From the NCBI GenBank assembly GCA_005884985.1, contig VAYK01000086.1, positions 1,565 through 7,374 of the forward strand: 5,810 nt of DNA, written 5' to 3'. Origin of the DNA: Actinomycetota bacterium. Its GTDB lineage: Bacteria; Actinomycetota; Thermoleophilia; Solirubrobacterales; 70-9. Each line of letters starts with the position of its first letter. Position 1 is the stretch's first letter. The position numbers and the translations under genes were made by a program. The notes beneath the pieces are model-generated. The model saw nothing but the letters and a program-made list of their open reading frames with translations. It was not told where the DNA came from and made no database searches. Below are positions 1-5,321 of this stretch, piece by piece.

Positions 1-372
1 CTGGAGCGCAATCGGTGGGCGACGCTGATCCGCACCTACCCGGGAGCGCTGCTGGCGCTCCTCGCCCCGGCGCTGGTGGCCACCGAGCTGGCGCTGGTCC
101 CGGTGTCTGCCGCGGGCGGCTGGTTCGGCCAGAAGCTGCTCGCCTGGGGCGACGTGCTGCGCTGGGCGCCGAGGCTCCTGCGGGAGCGCCGCGAGATCCA
201 GAGCCAGCGGGCGATAAGCGCCGGCGAGTTCGCTCGCGCCCTGACCGCGGAGCTCGAGTCCCCGTACCTCGGCGGGGCCGGGCGCTGGCGCGCCCTGAGG
301 GCGGCGCTTCGCGCCTACTGGTCGCTGGTGCTGGCCCTGCTCGGGGCCTCGCGGTCCGCGGACGCCTCCTGA
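1..372 (+). CDS. Family 2 glycosyltransferase, C-terminal 123 residues only (5' end outside window)
   Basis: The reading frame is open from base 1 and stops with TGA at 370-372, so only the C-terminal end is present. The visible part starts with an E-R-N-R-x-x-x-L-x-x-x-Y-P pattern, then a hydrophobic stretch (about residues 17-35), an amphipathic segment, a charged R-x-x-x-R-R-E-I-Q-S-Q-R-x-I-S motif (about 59-72) and an E-S-P-Y-L motif (about 84-88). This arrangement is the tail I recognise from actinobacterial family 2 glycosyltransferases, where the N-R-x-x-x-L-x-x-x-Y segment follows the GT-A catalytic domain and precedes a membrane helix. The catalytic DxD region would lie left of base 1, so neither donor nor acceptor sugar can be inferred. 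The neighbouring GT2/DUF2304 pair makes a cell-surface polysaccharide or glycoconjugate role likely. Its last 58 bases overlap the 3' end of the opposing DUF2304 gene. The family call rests on the C-terminal pattern alone. Confidence 0.7.
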   Translation: MERNRWATLIRTYPGALLALLAPALVATELALVPVSAAGGWFGQKLLAWGDVLRWAPRLLRERREIQSQRAISAGEFARALTAELESPYLGGAGRWRALRAALRAYWSLVLALLGASRSADAS

Positions 373-797
373 GACGGCTGCGCCTCCACAGCCGGCGAAG
401 CCCCGTCTCCGTTCGCCGCCGCCGTTCCGGTCGACCGCAGCTCCTCGTCCAGACGCGCGACCTCCTGGGCGAGGACCTTGGTCTCCTCGGAGAGGCGCGA
501 GGTGGCGATCGAGAAGTGGAGCAGGAGCACGAAGGCGACCCCGAGCCCGATCAGGAACAGCGCGTTCGGCGGCGAGGCGACGCCGACCAGATTGGCGAGC
601 GTCTTCAGCCCGTCGCGCCAGACCGCCAATACCAGCATCCCCGCAGCCGCGAACATCCACAGGAGCGCGTAGCGCTCGACCAGGCGGCGCCGGCGCACCA
701 GCTCTAAGACGACGCCGAGGAAGATCGCCGCGACCATGACGGCCACGATCTGCGCTTTCGTGCCGACCGCGTGGGCGGCGAGCGGCAGGACGGTCAT
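315..797 (-). CDS. DUF2304 membrane protein, partner of the adjacent glycosyltransferase
   Basis: Small 160-residue membrane protein. Three hydrophobic helices can be seen at about residues 15-34, 42-60 and 77-97. Between the first two is the basic V-R-R-R-R-L-x-E-x-Y-A-L-L-W motif (34-47), and the third helix runs into a short charged coiled-coil-like segment (about 101-121), as in DUF2304 proteins. The last 37 residues are Ala/Ser/Glu-rich and probably disordered. DUF2304 genes are commonly found directly after polyprenyl-phosphate-sugar synthase-like glycosyltransferases. The biochemical role is not established; a membrane anchor or accessory for the enzyme is an inference. The ATG at 797-795 overlaps the stop of the upstream glycosyltransferase in an ATGA arrangement, which suggests translational coupling and settles the start. 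The gene ends inside the 3' end of the convergent glycosyltransferase on the other strand. Confidence 0.87.
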   Translation of the reverse strand: MTVLPLAAHAVGTKAQIVAVMVAAIFLGVVLELVRRRRLVERYALLWMFAAAGMLVLAVWRDGLKTLANLVGVASPPNALFLIGLGVAFVLLLHFSIATSRLSEETKVLAQEVARLDEELRSTGTAAANGDGASPAVEAQPSQEASADREAPSRASTSDQ

Positions 798-1597
798 CCC
801 ACGGGCCTCCCGCTGGTTGCCGCGTCCTTGGCGGGTTGCTCGACAAGCCCGTGCTGGCCGGTCGCCTCCACCGGGGTCGCGCGACGCCGGAAGAGGCCGA
901 CGTACAGCGCCAGCAGCACCTTGACCATGTAGTAGGCGCTGCGCGGATAGTCGATCGAGCTGTGGCCGAAGCCGCGCGCGTTCATCCGCACCGGCACCTC
1001 ATGGATGCGCAGCCTGTGGGCGTGCAGCATGAGGATCGCTTCGACCTCCGGGTAGTCGTGGGGGTAATCGCGCGCGAACAGCTCGATCCCGCGCCGGTTG
1101 GTCATCCGGAAGCCGGAGGTCGGGTCGGTGATCCGCTGGCGGCAGATCACGGTGAGCACCACCGAGAAGGTCAGGTTGCCGATCCGGCGGCCGATCGGAA
1201 CCTTGTAGCCGGGATCGCCGCGGAAGCGGCTGCCGCAGACCATGTCGGCCTCGTCGCCACTCGTCTGAAGCTTGGCCAGCAGATCGTGCAGATGGGCGGG
1301 CTTGTGCTGGCCGTCGCCATCGACCTGGGCGGCGACGTCGTAGGAGTGCCGGAGCGCGTACTTGAACCCGGACTGCATCGCCCCACCAATCCCTGTGTTG
1401 AAGGGATGCCGCAGGACGATCGCGCCGCTGGCCTCGGCCTCTGCGGCGCTGTCGTCGGTGGAGCCGTCATCGACGACCAAGACGTCGAAGTCGGGGGCGT
1501 GGCGGCGGATCTCCCGTACCACCCTGCCCACCATCCCCTGCTCGTTGTAGGCGGGGACGATCGCTAGCTTGCGGAGCTGGGGGTGGTCGGGCGCCAT
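794..1597 (-). CDS. Family 2 glycosyltransferase, DPM1-like polyprenyl-phosphate sugar synthase
   Basis: Predicted to transfer a sugar from a nucleotide donor to a polyprenyl phosphate at the cytoplasmic face of the membrane. Numbered from the ATG at 1597 (267 residues), the GT-A motifs are in order: V-P-A-Y-N-E (14-19), V-V-D-D-G-S-T-D (41-48), the metal-binding D-G-D (93-95), C-G-S-R-F (121-125) and D-P-T-S-G-F-R-M (158-165). A hydrophobic segment near 223-236 may associate with the membrane. There are no multi-pass C-terminal helices, so it resembles the soluble DPM1 class rather than ArnC/GtrB. The start is uncertain: 1597 fits where the family usually begins, but an in-frame ATG at 1639 (281 residues) has an AGGG about 12 bases upstream and a TAATCT hexamer further up. 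The frame stays open much further upstream, antisense to nothing real. Stop overlaps the DUF2304 start by four bases. The sugar (mannose, glucose or other) cannot be told. Confidence 0.9.
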   Translation of the reverse strand: MAPDHPQLRKLAIVPAYNEQGMVGRVVREIRRHAPDFDVLVVDDGSTDDSAAEAEASGAIVLRHPFNTGIGGAMQSGFKYALRHSYDVAAQVDGDGQHKPAHLHDLLAKLQTSGDEADMVCGSRFRGDPGYKVPIGRRIGNLTFSVVLTVICRQRITDPTSGFRMTNRRGIELFARDYPHDYPEVEAILMLHAHRLRIHEVPVRMNARGFGHSSIDYPRSAYYMVKVLLALYVGLFRRRATPVEATGQHGLVEQPAKDAATSGRPVG

Positions 1598-1665
1598 CTC
1601 GGGGATGCTCGGGCGGAACGGCCGTGGGCCGGCGGGCATGTGCGCAAGCCGCCCTCGCGCGAGCC

Positions 1666-1694
1666 AGATTAGCGCCCCGTGGCGGGAGCGACAC
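1666..1694 (-). promoter_or_regulatory. Possible internal promoter ahead of the glycosyltransferase/DUF2304 pair
   Basis: On the minus strand TAATCT (1671-1666) overlaps the permease stop codon TAA and matches the TAnnnT form of a -10 box. Seventeen bases upstream is GTGTCG (1694-1689), which matches TTGACA at only three of six positions. Transcription would start near 1660, just before an AGGG (1655-1652) and the in-frame ATG at 1639. This would let the glycosyltransferase pair be expressed independently of the permease. The -35 is weak, so this is tentative. Confidence 0.3.
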
Positions 1695-2817
1695 GCTCCG
1701 CGCCCCCATCCGCACGAGCCGCTTCGCCCGGGCCGCGAACCGTCAGGTAGGCGAGGCTGGCGAAGACGGCCAGGCCGACGACGTTGAGCACCAGCTTGTA
1801 GTCGAGCGCGACCGAGCCGAAGATGTCGGCGCGGGTGGGCCGGGCCGACGGGATCACGCCGGCGAGGGCGAACAGGCCGTCCACGATCAGCGCCGCTAAG
1901 ACCATGGTCACGAACATCAGCGCCGTGATCCGCAACGCGAACTCCGTTCCGTAGTACTTGCGGTAGGCGGCGACGATCGGCAGCACGATCAGGTCGGCGA
2001 AGATGAACGCCATCACGCCCCCGAACGAGATGCCGCCGGACCACAGCACCGCGGCCAGCGGGACGTTGCCGATCGAGCAGACGAAGCTGAGCACGGCAAT
2101 GATCGGGCCGGCGATCACGTTCTCGACCGTGCGGATCGCGCCGGGGGCGTCGGTCACGAACAGCCCGTTGAAGAAATCGTCGCCCAGTAGCCCGATGAAG
2201 CCGGCGAGCAGGAAGCCGATTCCGATCTCCTTCCAGAGCATCTCCCAGTCGCCGCGGAAGTTGTGGGCGACCTCGGTCCAGGCCTCGAGCGAGGTGAGCC
2301 GCTGGCGCCAGTCCATCCCCTCGACCCCCGCTACGTGGTGCACGTGGCCGGCCGCCTGCCGCGCGTGCTGGCGAGCGCGCTCCTCGAGCCTTGGCGAGAC
2401 AAAGAACCGCAGCAGGGCCGTCATCAGGCCGATCAGGACCAGCCCGCCGACAAACTCGGCCAGCGTGAACTGCCAGCCAATCAGCACCCAGAGCACGAGG
2501 CCGAGCTCCCAGACCAGGTTCGTGGAGGCGAACTGGAAGGAAAGCATCGTGGCGGTCGAGGCGCCCTTTTGGAACAGCGACTTGGCGATCGCGATGGCCG
2601 CGTAGGAGCAGGAGGAGGAGGCCGCGCCGAGGCCAGTCGCCTTGCAGACGGGAGCGAAGCCGCTCCCGGACAGCGCCGCCTCGACGCGTTGGCGTGGAAC
2701 CCACGCCTGGACCACGGCCGAGATCGCGAAGCCCAGGACCAGCGCCCACCAGACCTCGTAGGCCATCAGGCCGGCGTTCTTGAGCCCGTCGAGAAGCGTT
2801 GAGATAAGGTCACTCAC
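1669..2817 (-). CDS. ArsP_1/DUF318-family permease
   Basis: A 382-residue polytopic membrane protein of the predicted-permease family PF03773 (ArsP_1, formerly DUF318; related to YraQ). Two family hallmarks are present: S-S-S-C-S-Y-A-A-I-A (67-76, C70) and C-S-I-G-N-V-P-L-A-A-V-L-W-S-G-G (247-262, C247), each in a hydrophobic half of the protein. C58 is a third cysteine near the first hallmark. About eight helices are spread over residues 20-40, 60-80, 103-140, 198-216, 234-320 and 340-360. The central cytoplasmic-type loop (140-195) is charged and holds a histidine cluster (H151, H158, H160, H161). Known ArsP exports organoarsenicals, but most family members are uncharacterised, so the substrate here is unknown; metal, metalloid or sulfur species are candidates. 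The start is GTG at 2817, without a Shine-Dalgarno but directly behind a -10 box and a palindrome, which suggests a leaderless, repressor-controlled mRNA. Confidence 0.9.
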   Translation of the reverse strand: MSDLISTLLDGLKNAGLMAYEVWWALVLGFAISAVVQAWVPRQRVEAALSGSGFAPVCKATGLGAASSSCSYAAIAIAKSLFQKGASTATMLSFQFASTNLVWELGLVLWVLIGWQFTLAEFVGGLVLIGLMTALLRFFVSPRLEERARQHARQAAGHVHHVAGVEGMDWRQRLTSLEAWTEVAHNFRGDWEMLWKEIGIGFLLAGFIGLLGDDFFNGLFVTDAPGAIRTVENVIAGPIIAVLSFVCSIGNVPLAAVLWSGGISFGGVMAFIFADLIVLPIVAAYRKYYGTEFALRITALMFVTMVLAALIVDGLFALAGVIPSARPTRADIFGSVALDYKLVLNVVGLAVFASLAYLTVRGPGEAARADGGAERVAPATGR

Positions 2818-2825
2818 GCCGCGGG

Positions 2826-2831
2826 AGTATA
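2826..2831 (-). promoter_or_regulatory. -10 box TATACT of the permease, leaderless-type spacing
   Basis: On the minus strand TATACT ends eight bases before the GTG start at 2817, so the expected transcription start falls at or within a base or two of the start codon. The stretch between holds no Shine-Dalgarno. The nearest purine run, AAGGGG at 2839-2834, lies inside the palindrome and is 16 bases from the start, too far to serve. No good -35 is visible at 16-18 bases, which is common at regulated promoters. Confidence 0.55.
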
Positions 2832-2847
2832 TACCCCTTGGGGGTAT
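2831..2847. promoter_or_regulatory. Perfect 17-bp palindrome, CsoR/CstR-type operator candidate
   Basis: The sequence ATACCCC-TTG-GGGGTAT has two perfect 7-base arms around a 3-base spacer. A C-tract/G-tract dyad flanked by A/T is the general form of operators bound by the CsoR/RcnR/CstR family (copper, nickel/cobalt or persulfide sensors). It fills the 36-base gap between the CDF-like gene and the permease and abuts, by one base, the -10 hexamer at 2831-2826 on the minus strand, so a bound repressor would block RNA polymerase. There is no U-tract, which argues against a terminator. Which regulator binds is an inference; none is encoded in the window. Confidence 0.65.
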
Positions 2848-2853
2848 GCGGGG

Positions 2854-3447
2854 CTAGTCATCGTGACCGCTTCTGACTGTGCGCCAGGACTGCCACGTGA
2901 TCCTCAGGATCATGATCGTGATCATCAGCCCGATGATCGGGTCGGCCACGTTCGCTCCCAACGCGACGACCAGCGCGCTGATCACCACGGCGAGTCTGAC
3001 GATCGCATCGGCGCGGGCACGAAGCCGCATCAAGGCGGCGGCCTCGTTCCCGGCGAAGCCAACCAGGCCCGCGATCGCGAGGGCGAGCAGATGCTCGATC
3101 GGCTCAGGGTTCAGGAGCCGGTTCACGGCCAAGCCCGCGGCGACGCAAGCGCTGACCAAGATCGCGAACACGACTGCGTAGCCGGCCCATCGCTCGGCTC
3201 GCGCGCTTCGCAACAGAAACGCGGTGGCGAGTGGAACGGCGGTCAGCGCGTCGCCGAAGTTGTGGATCAGGTCGGCGAGCAGGGCGATGCTCGAGGTGGC
3301 CACGTAGATCGCTGCCTGGAGACCGGCCGCTGCCAGCAGTACCGCGAGGCTTTGCCCGACCGCCCGGATGCCGGCCCGCGATCGCTTGATCGAGGGGTCG
3401 ATCGAGCCATGGCTATGGCGGTGGCCGGGGGCGTGAACGTCGCTCAT
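2854..3447 (-). CDS. Short cation diffusion facilitator-like membrane protein with a degenerate metal site
   Basis: A 197-residue protein with a His-rich N-terminus (H5, H9, H11, H13) and about six hydrophobic segments (roughly 28-50, 52-79, 87-107, 117-138, 147-165, 168-186). It keeps the CDF signature A-L-L-A-D-L-I-H-N-F-G-D (55-66), giving the TM2 metal pair H62/D66, also G-F-A-G-N-E (130-135) and A-D-P-I-I-G-L (168-174). CDF proteins exchange Zn or other divalent metals for protons. This one has no C-terminal cytoplasmic domain. Its TM5 site reads R143-A-R-A-D147 where the family has HxxxD, and about 16 residues that normally precede it are missing. Transport ability is therefore doubtful. 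The ATG at 3447 has GGAG twelve bases upstream and gives the usual N-terminus; a GTG at 3480, overlapping the thioesterase stop by one base, would add 11 residues. Confidence 0.82.
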   Translation of the reverse strand: MSDVHAPGHRHSHGSIDPSIKRSRAGIRAVGQSLAVLLAAAGLQAAIYVATSSIALLADLIHNFGDALTAVPLATAFLLRSARAERWAGYAVVFAILVSACVAAGLAVNRLLNPEPIEHLLALAIAGLVGFAGNEAAALMRLRARADAIVRLAVVISALVVALGANVADPIIGLMITIMILRITWQSWRTVRSGHDD

Positions 3448-3479
3448 TGGGGCTAGGCGCTCCGGCGCGGGCGCGACCA

Positions 3480-3971
3480 CTAGGGCTCGCTGCGATCGCT
3501 GAGGATCTGGTCGCGCTCGGCGAGTCGGTTGCGCCGTCGGAGCTCGGCCTCGCGCTGGCGGCGGCGCTGGGCGTCGGACTCGGCCGTCAGCGGCGGAACG
3601 GGGGTCGGGGTGCCCTCGTCGTCGACTGCCACCATGGTCAGGTAGGCGGTCGAGGTATGGCGGCGCTCGCCGGTCAGGGGACTCTCGGCCTCGACCCGAA
3701 CGCCGACCTCCATCGACGTCCGCCAGGCGGCGTTGACGCTCGCCCTGCAGGTGACCAGCTCGCCGACGTTGACCGGAAGGATGAACGTCATCCGGTCCAT
3801 GGCGGCCGTGACGACGCGCCCGCGACAGTGGCGGATGGCGGCGATCCCCGCGGCCTCATCGCACAGCTTCATCACCACCCCGCCGTGGACGAAGCCCGCC
3901 GAGTTCGCGTCGCCGATCGCCATCCACTTGACCAAGGCGGCGCTCGACTCTGAGGCCGGTTTCGGCTCCAT
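3480..3971 (-). CDS. Hotdog-fold acyl-CoA thioesterase (YciA/BACH type)
   Basis: Hydrolyses acyl-CoA to free acid and CoA in the cytoplasm. The 163 residues hold one hotdog domain: D-A-N-S-A-G-F-V-H-G-G (21-31) followed by a helix with C-D-E-A-A-G (37-42), the arrangement that supplies the catalytic Asn (N23) and Asp (D38) in this family. Next come the strands T-A-A-M-D-R-M-T-F (55-63) and W-R-T-S-M-E-V-G-V-R-V (83-93), then T-S-T-A-Y-L-T-M-V (106-114), where the partner subunit is usually contacted. Residues 134-160 form a highly charged, Arg-rich helix, common in actinobacterial members. A single domain implies a multimer. The start ATG at 3971 has no Shine-Dalgarno but lies nine bases after a TACGAT hexamer. 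It is divergent from the uracil-DNA glycosylase gene and directly upstream of the CDF-like gene, with which it could be co-transcribed. Chain-length preference cannot be told. Confidence 0.9.
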   Translation of the reverse strand: MEPKPASESSAALVKWMAIGDANSAGFVHGGVVMKLCDEAAGIAAIRHCRGRVVTAAMDRMTFILPVNVGELVTCRASVNAAWRTSMEVGVRVEAESPLTGERRHTSTAYLTMVAVDDEGTPTPVPPLTAESDAQRRRQREAELRRRNRLAERDQILSDRSEP

Positions 3972-3996
3972 CGCCGACGATCGTAGCCTTCAACGC
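3972..3996. promoter_or_regulatory. 25-base divergent intergenic region with two overlapping -10 boxes
   Basis: The minus strand carries TACGAT at 3985-3980, eight bases before the thioesterase ATG. The plus strand carries TAGCCT at 3984-3989, seven bases before the uracil-DNA glycosylase ATG. Both match TAnnnT, they share the TA step at 3984-3985, and neither gene has a Shine-Dalgarno. The spacing puts both transcription starts at or next to the start codons, as for leaderless mRNAs. The -35 elements would lie inside the opposite gene; TTCGGC at 3961-3966 is a weak candidate for the plus strand. Confidence 0.5.
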
Positions 3997-4674
3997 ATGA
4001 GCGAGCCCCTGGCCCAGCTGGCCGACGAGGTGACGCGCTGCCGGCGCTGCCCGCGGCTGGTCGAGTGGCGCGAGAAGGCGGCGGCGGACCCGCCGCGCCG
4101 CTTCGAAGGTCAGGCGTACTGGGCGCGACCCCTGCCCGGCTTCGGCGATCCGCGGGCAAGGGTCGTGGTCGTCGGGCTCGCCCCCGCCGCCCACGGAGGC
4201 AACCGGACCGGGCGCGTCTTCACCGGCGATCGGTCCGGCGACTGGCTCTACGCCGCGCTGTACCGGGCCGGGTTCGCGAATCGGGCGAGCTCCGAGCATC
4301 GCGACGATGGCCTGCGGCTGCGCGGGGCCTACGTCACCGCCATCAACCGTTGCCCGCCGCCGGCGAACCGTCCCACGCCCACCGAGCGCGACAACTGCCT
4401 ACCGTATCTGGTCGAGGAGCTGCGGCTGCTCGACCGTGCGAAGGTGCTCGTCGCGCTGGGCTCCTTCGCCTGGGACGGCACCCTCCGCGCGCTGCGGGAG
4501 CTGGCGCAGGGGATCCCTCGTCCCAAGCCCCGCTTCGGCCACGGTGTGGAGGCGGTCGTCGGCGGCTACGCGCTGATCGGCTGCTACCACCCCTCGCAGC
4601 AGAACACCTTCACCGGCAGGCTCACGAAGGCGATGCTCGACGACGTCTTCGCCCGAGCCCGCCAGGTCGCCTAG
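3997..4674 (+). CDS. Type 5 uracil-DNA glycosylase (UdgB-like, 4Fe-4S)
   Basis: Removes uracil, and in this family often hypoxanthine or other deaminated bases, from DNA to start base-excision repair. The 225 residues carry the family 5 signature: G-L-A-P-A-A-H-G-G-N-R-T-G-R (60-73) followed by F-T-G-D-R-S-G (75-81), and the C-terminal motif C-Y-H-P-S-Q-Q-N (196-203). Four cysteines lie where the iron-sulfur ligands are expected: C15 and C18 in C-R-R-C, then C119 and C134 flanking N-R-P-T-P-T-E-R-D-N. Motif A has Ala rather than a catalytic Asp or Asn at the activating position, as in family 5 and unlike family 4. The frame is open upstream to 3733, but that would run antisense through the thioesterase. 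The ATG at 3997 gives the normal N-terminus and sits seven bases behind a -10-like hexamer. Confidence 0.94.
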   Translation: MSEPLAQLADEVTRCRRCPRLVEWREKAAADPPRRFEGQAYWARPLPGFGDPRARVVVVGLAPAAHGGNRTGRVFTGDRSGDWLYAALYRAGFANRASSEHRDDGLRLRGAYVTAINRCPPPANRPTPTERDNCLPYLVEELRLLDRAKVLVALGSFAWDGTLRALRELAQGIPRPKPRFGHGVEAVVGGYALIGCYHPSQQNTFTGRLTKAMLDDVFARARQVA

Positions 4675-4727
4675 AGGCGCGTCGACGGGCGTGGAGTGCC
4701 GGCATTCGGCGCCCCAAGCGCGATACT

Positions 4728-4732
4728 GGAGG
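4728..4732 (+). promoter_or_regulatory. Shine-Dalgarno GGAGG that decides the pgsA start
   Basis: GGAGG ends five bases before the ATG at 4738. It is the strongest ribosome binding site in the window and favours this ATG over the in-frame GTG at 4696, which would add 14 residues with no family resemblance. The rest of the 63-base gap after the uracil-DNA glycosylase shows no clear terminator or promoter. Confidence 0.8.
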
Positions 4733-4737
4733 CCGCC

Positions 4738-5313
4738 ATGTTCCCCGTGAACGTGCCGAATGTCCTCACCCTGCTGCGCATCCTCGCGGTGCCGGTGATC
4801 GTGGTCGCGCTGCTCGGCGAGACGCCGAACGGCGATGCGCTCGCCGCCGGAGTGTTCGCGCTGGCCGCGTTCACCGACGGGCTCGACGGCTACATCGCCC
4901 GTCGCCGCCGGGACGTCACGACCTTCGGCAAGCTGATGGACCCGCTCGCCGACAAGCTCCTGATCGTCGCCGCGCTCGTTTCGCTGGTCTCGCTCGGTCG
5001 GCTCGCCGCCTGGGTAGCGATGGTGATCATCGCGCGGGAGCTCGCGGTGACCGGCTTGCGGGCGGTCGCCCTCGAGCAGGGAGTGGTGATCTCGGCGAGC
5101 TGGCTCGGGAAGCTGAAGACGGCGCTGCAGGTCGCCGCCGTGTTCGCGCTGATCATCTGGAACCCCTCGCCGCTGGCCGTGGACTGCCTGGTCTACGTGG
5201 CGGTTGCGGTCACGGTGATCTCCGGCGCCGACTACTTCTTCGGCCTTCGCAGGCGGCTCGCGATGGAGAGGGAGAGGCGCAGCCGCCCCGGCACGGGCGT
5301 TGAGCGCGCCTAG
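4738..5313 (+). CDS. pgsA: CDP-diacylglycerol--glycerol-3-phosphate 3-phosphatidyltransferase (PgsA)
   Basis: Integral membrane enzyme that joins CDP-diacylglycerol and glycerol 3-phosphate to give phosphatidylglycerol phosphate, the first committed step to phosphatidylglycerol and cardiolipin. The 191 residues carry the complete CDP-alcohol phosphatidyltransferase signature DGxxAR(x8)GxxxDxxxD from D50: D50-G51, A54-R55, G64, D68 and D72, preceded by D47. The PgsA-type N-terminus N-V-P-N-V-L-T-L-L-R-I (5-15), A-R-E-L-A-V-T-G-L-R (99-108) and G-K-L-K-T-A-L-Q (124-131) distinguish it from the inositol- and serine-using relatives. About six helices are visible, and the C-terminus is a short Arg-rich tail. 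It lies 63 bases after the uracil-DNA glycosylase on the same strand. A relative with another alcohol acceptor is possible, but the R-E-L and G-K-x-K-T motifs make PgsA most likely. Confidence 0.92.
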   Translation: MFPVNVPNVLTLLRILAVPVIVVALLGETPNGDALAAGVFALAAFTDGLDGYIARRRRDVTTFGKLMDPLADKLLIVAALVSLVSLGRLAAWVAMVIIARELAVTGLRAVALEQGVVISASWLGKLKTALQVAAVFALIIWNPSPLAVDCLVYVAVAVTVISGADYFFGLRRRLAMERERRSRPGTGVERA

Positions 5314-5321
5314 TGGCGCGT
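5304..5321. terminator. Possible bidirectional terminator hairpin between converging genes
   Basis: CGCGCC (5305-5310) and GGCGCG (5315-5320) form a perfect 6-bp stem around the 4-base loop TAGT, extendable by a G-U pair. The loop holds the pgsA stop codon, and the right arm reaches the folE2 stop (5323-5321). Position and symmetry fit a terminator shared by the two convergent genes. No T-tract follows on either strand, so an intrinsic terminator of the classical kind is not supported. Confidence 0.35.

Noticed and set aside
15..707. A 230-residue plus-strand open frame over the glycosyltransferase tail and DUF2304.
   Set aside because: Arg/Pro-rich composition typical of an out-of-frame GC-rich translation; it is contradicted by the glycosyltransferase frame and the well-formed DUF2304 helices.
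1598..2749. The glycosyltransferase frame stays open upstream to 2749, which could suggest a 651-residue fusion protein.
   Set aside because: The extra part runs through the permease gene on the same strand in another frame, is Arg/Gly/Ala-rich without any domain pattern, and reflects lack of stops in GC-rich DNA. The permease frame has clear family motifs.
2831..2847. The palindrome as a transcription terminator for the CDF-like gene.
   Set aside because: The stem is only 7 bp and no U-tract follows on the minus strand. Its contact with a -10 box makes an operator the better reading.
3447..3953. A 168-residue plus-strand open frame opposite the thioesterase.
   Set aside because: It lacks any recognisable motif, and the opposite strand encodes a complete hotdog thioesterase.
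4722..4727. GATACT before pgsA as a -10 box.
   Set aside because: It lies directly against the GGAGG ribosome binding site, so a transcript starting from it would lack that site. The strong Shine-Dalgarno argues for transcription from further upstream.
4065..5303. A 412-residue open frame on the plus strand across the uracil-DNA glycosylase and pgsA.
   Set aside because: It has Arg-rich random composition and no motifs, while both genes in the other frames have complete family signatures.
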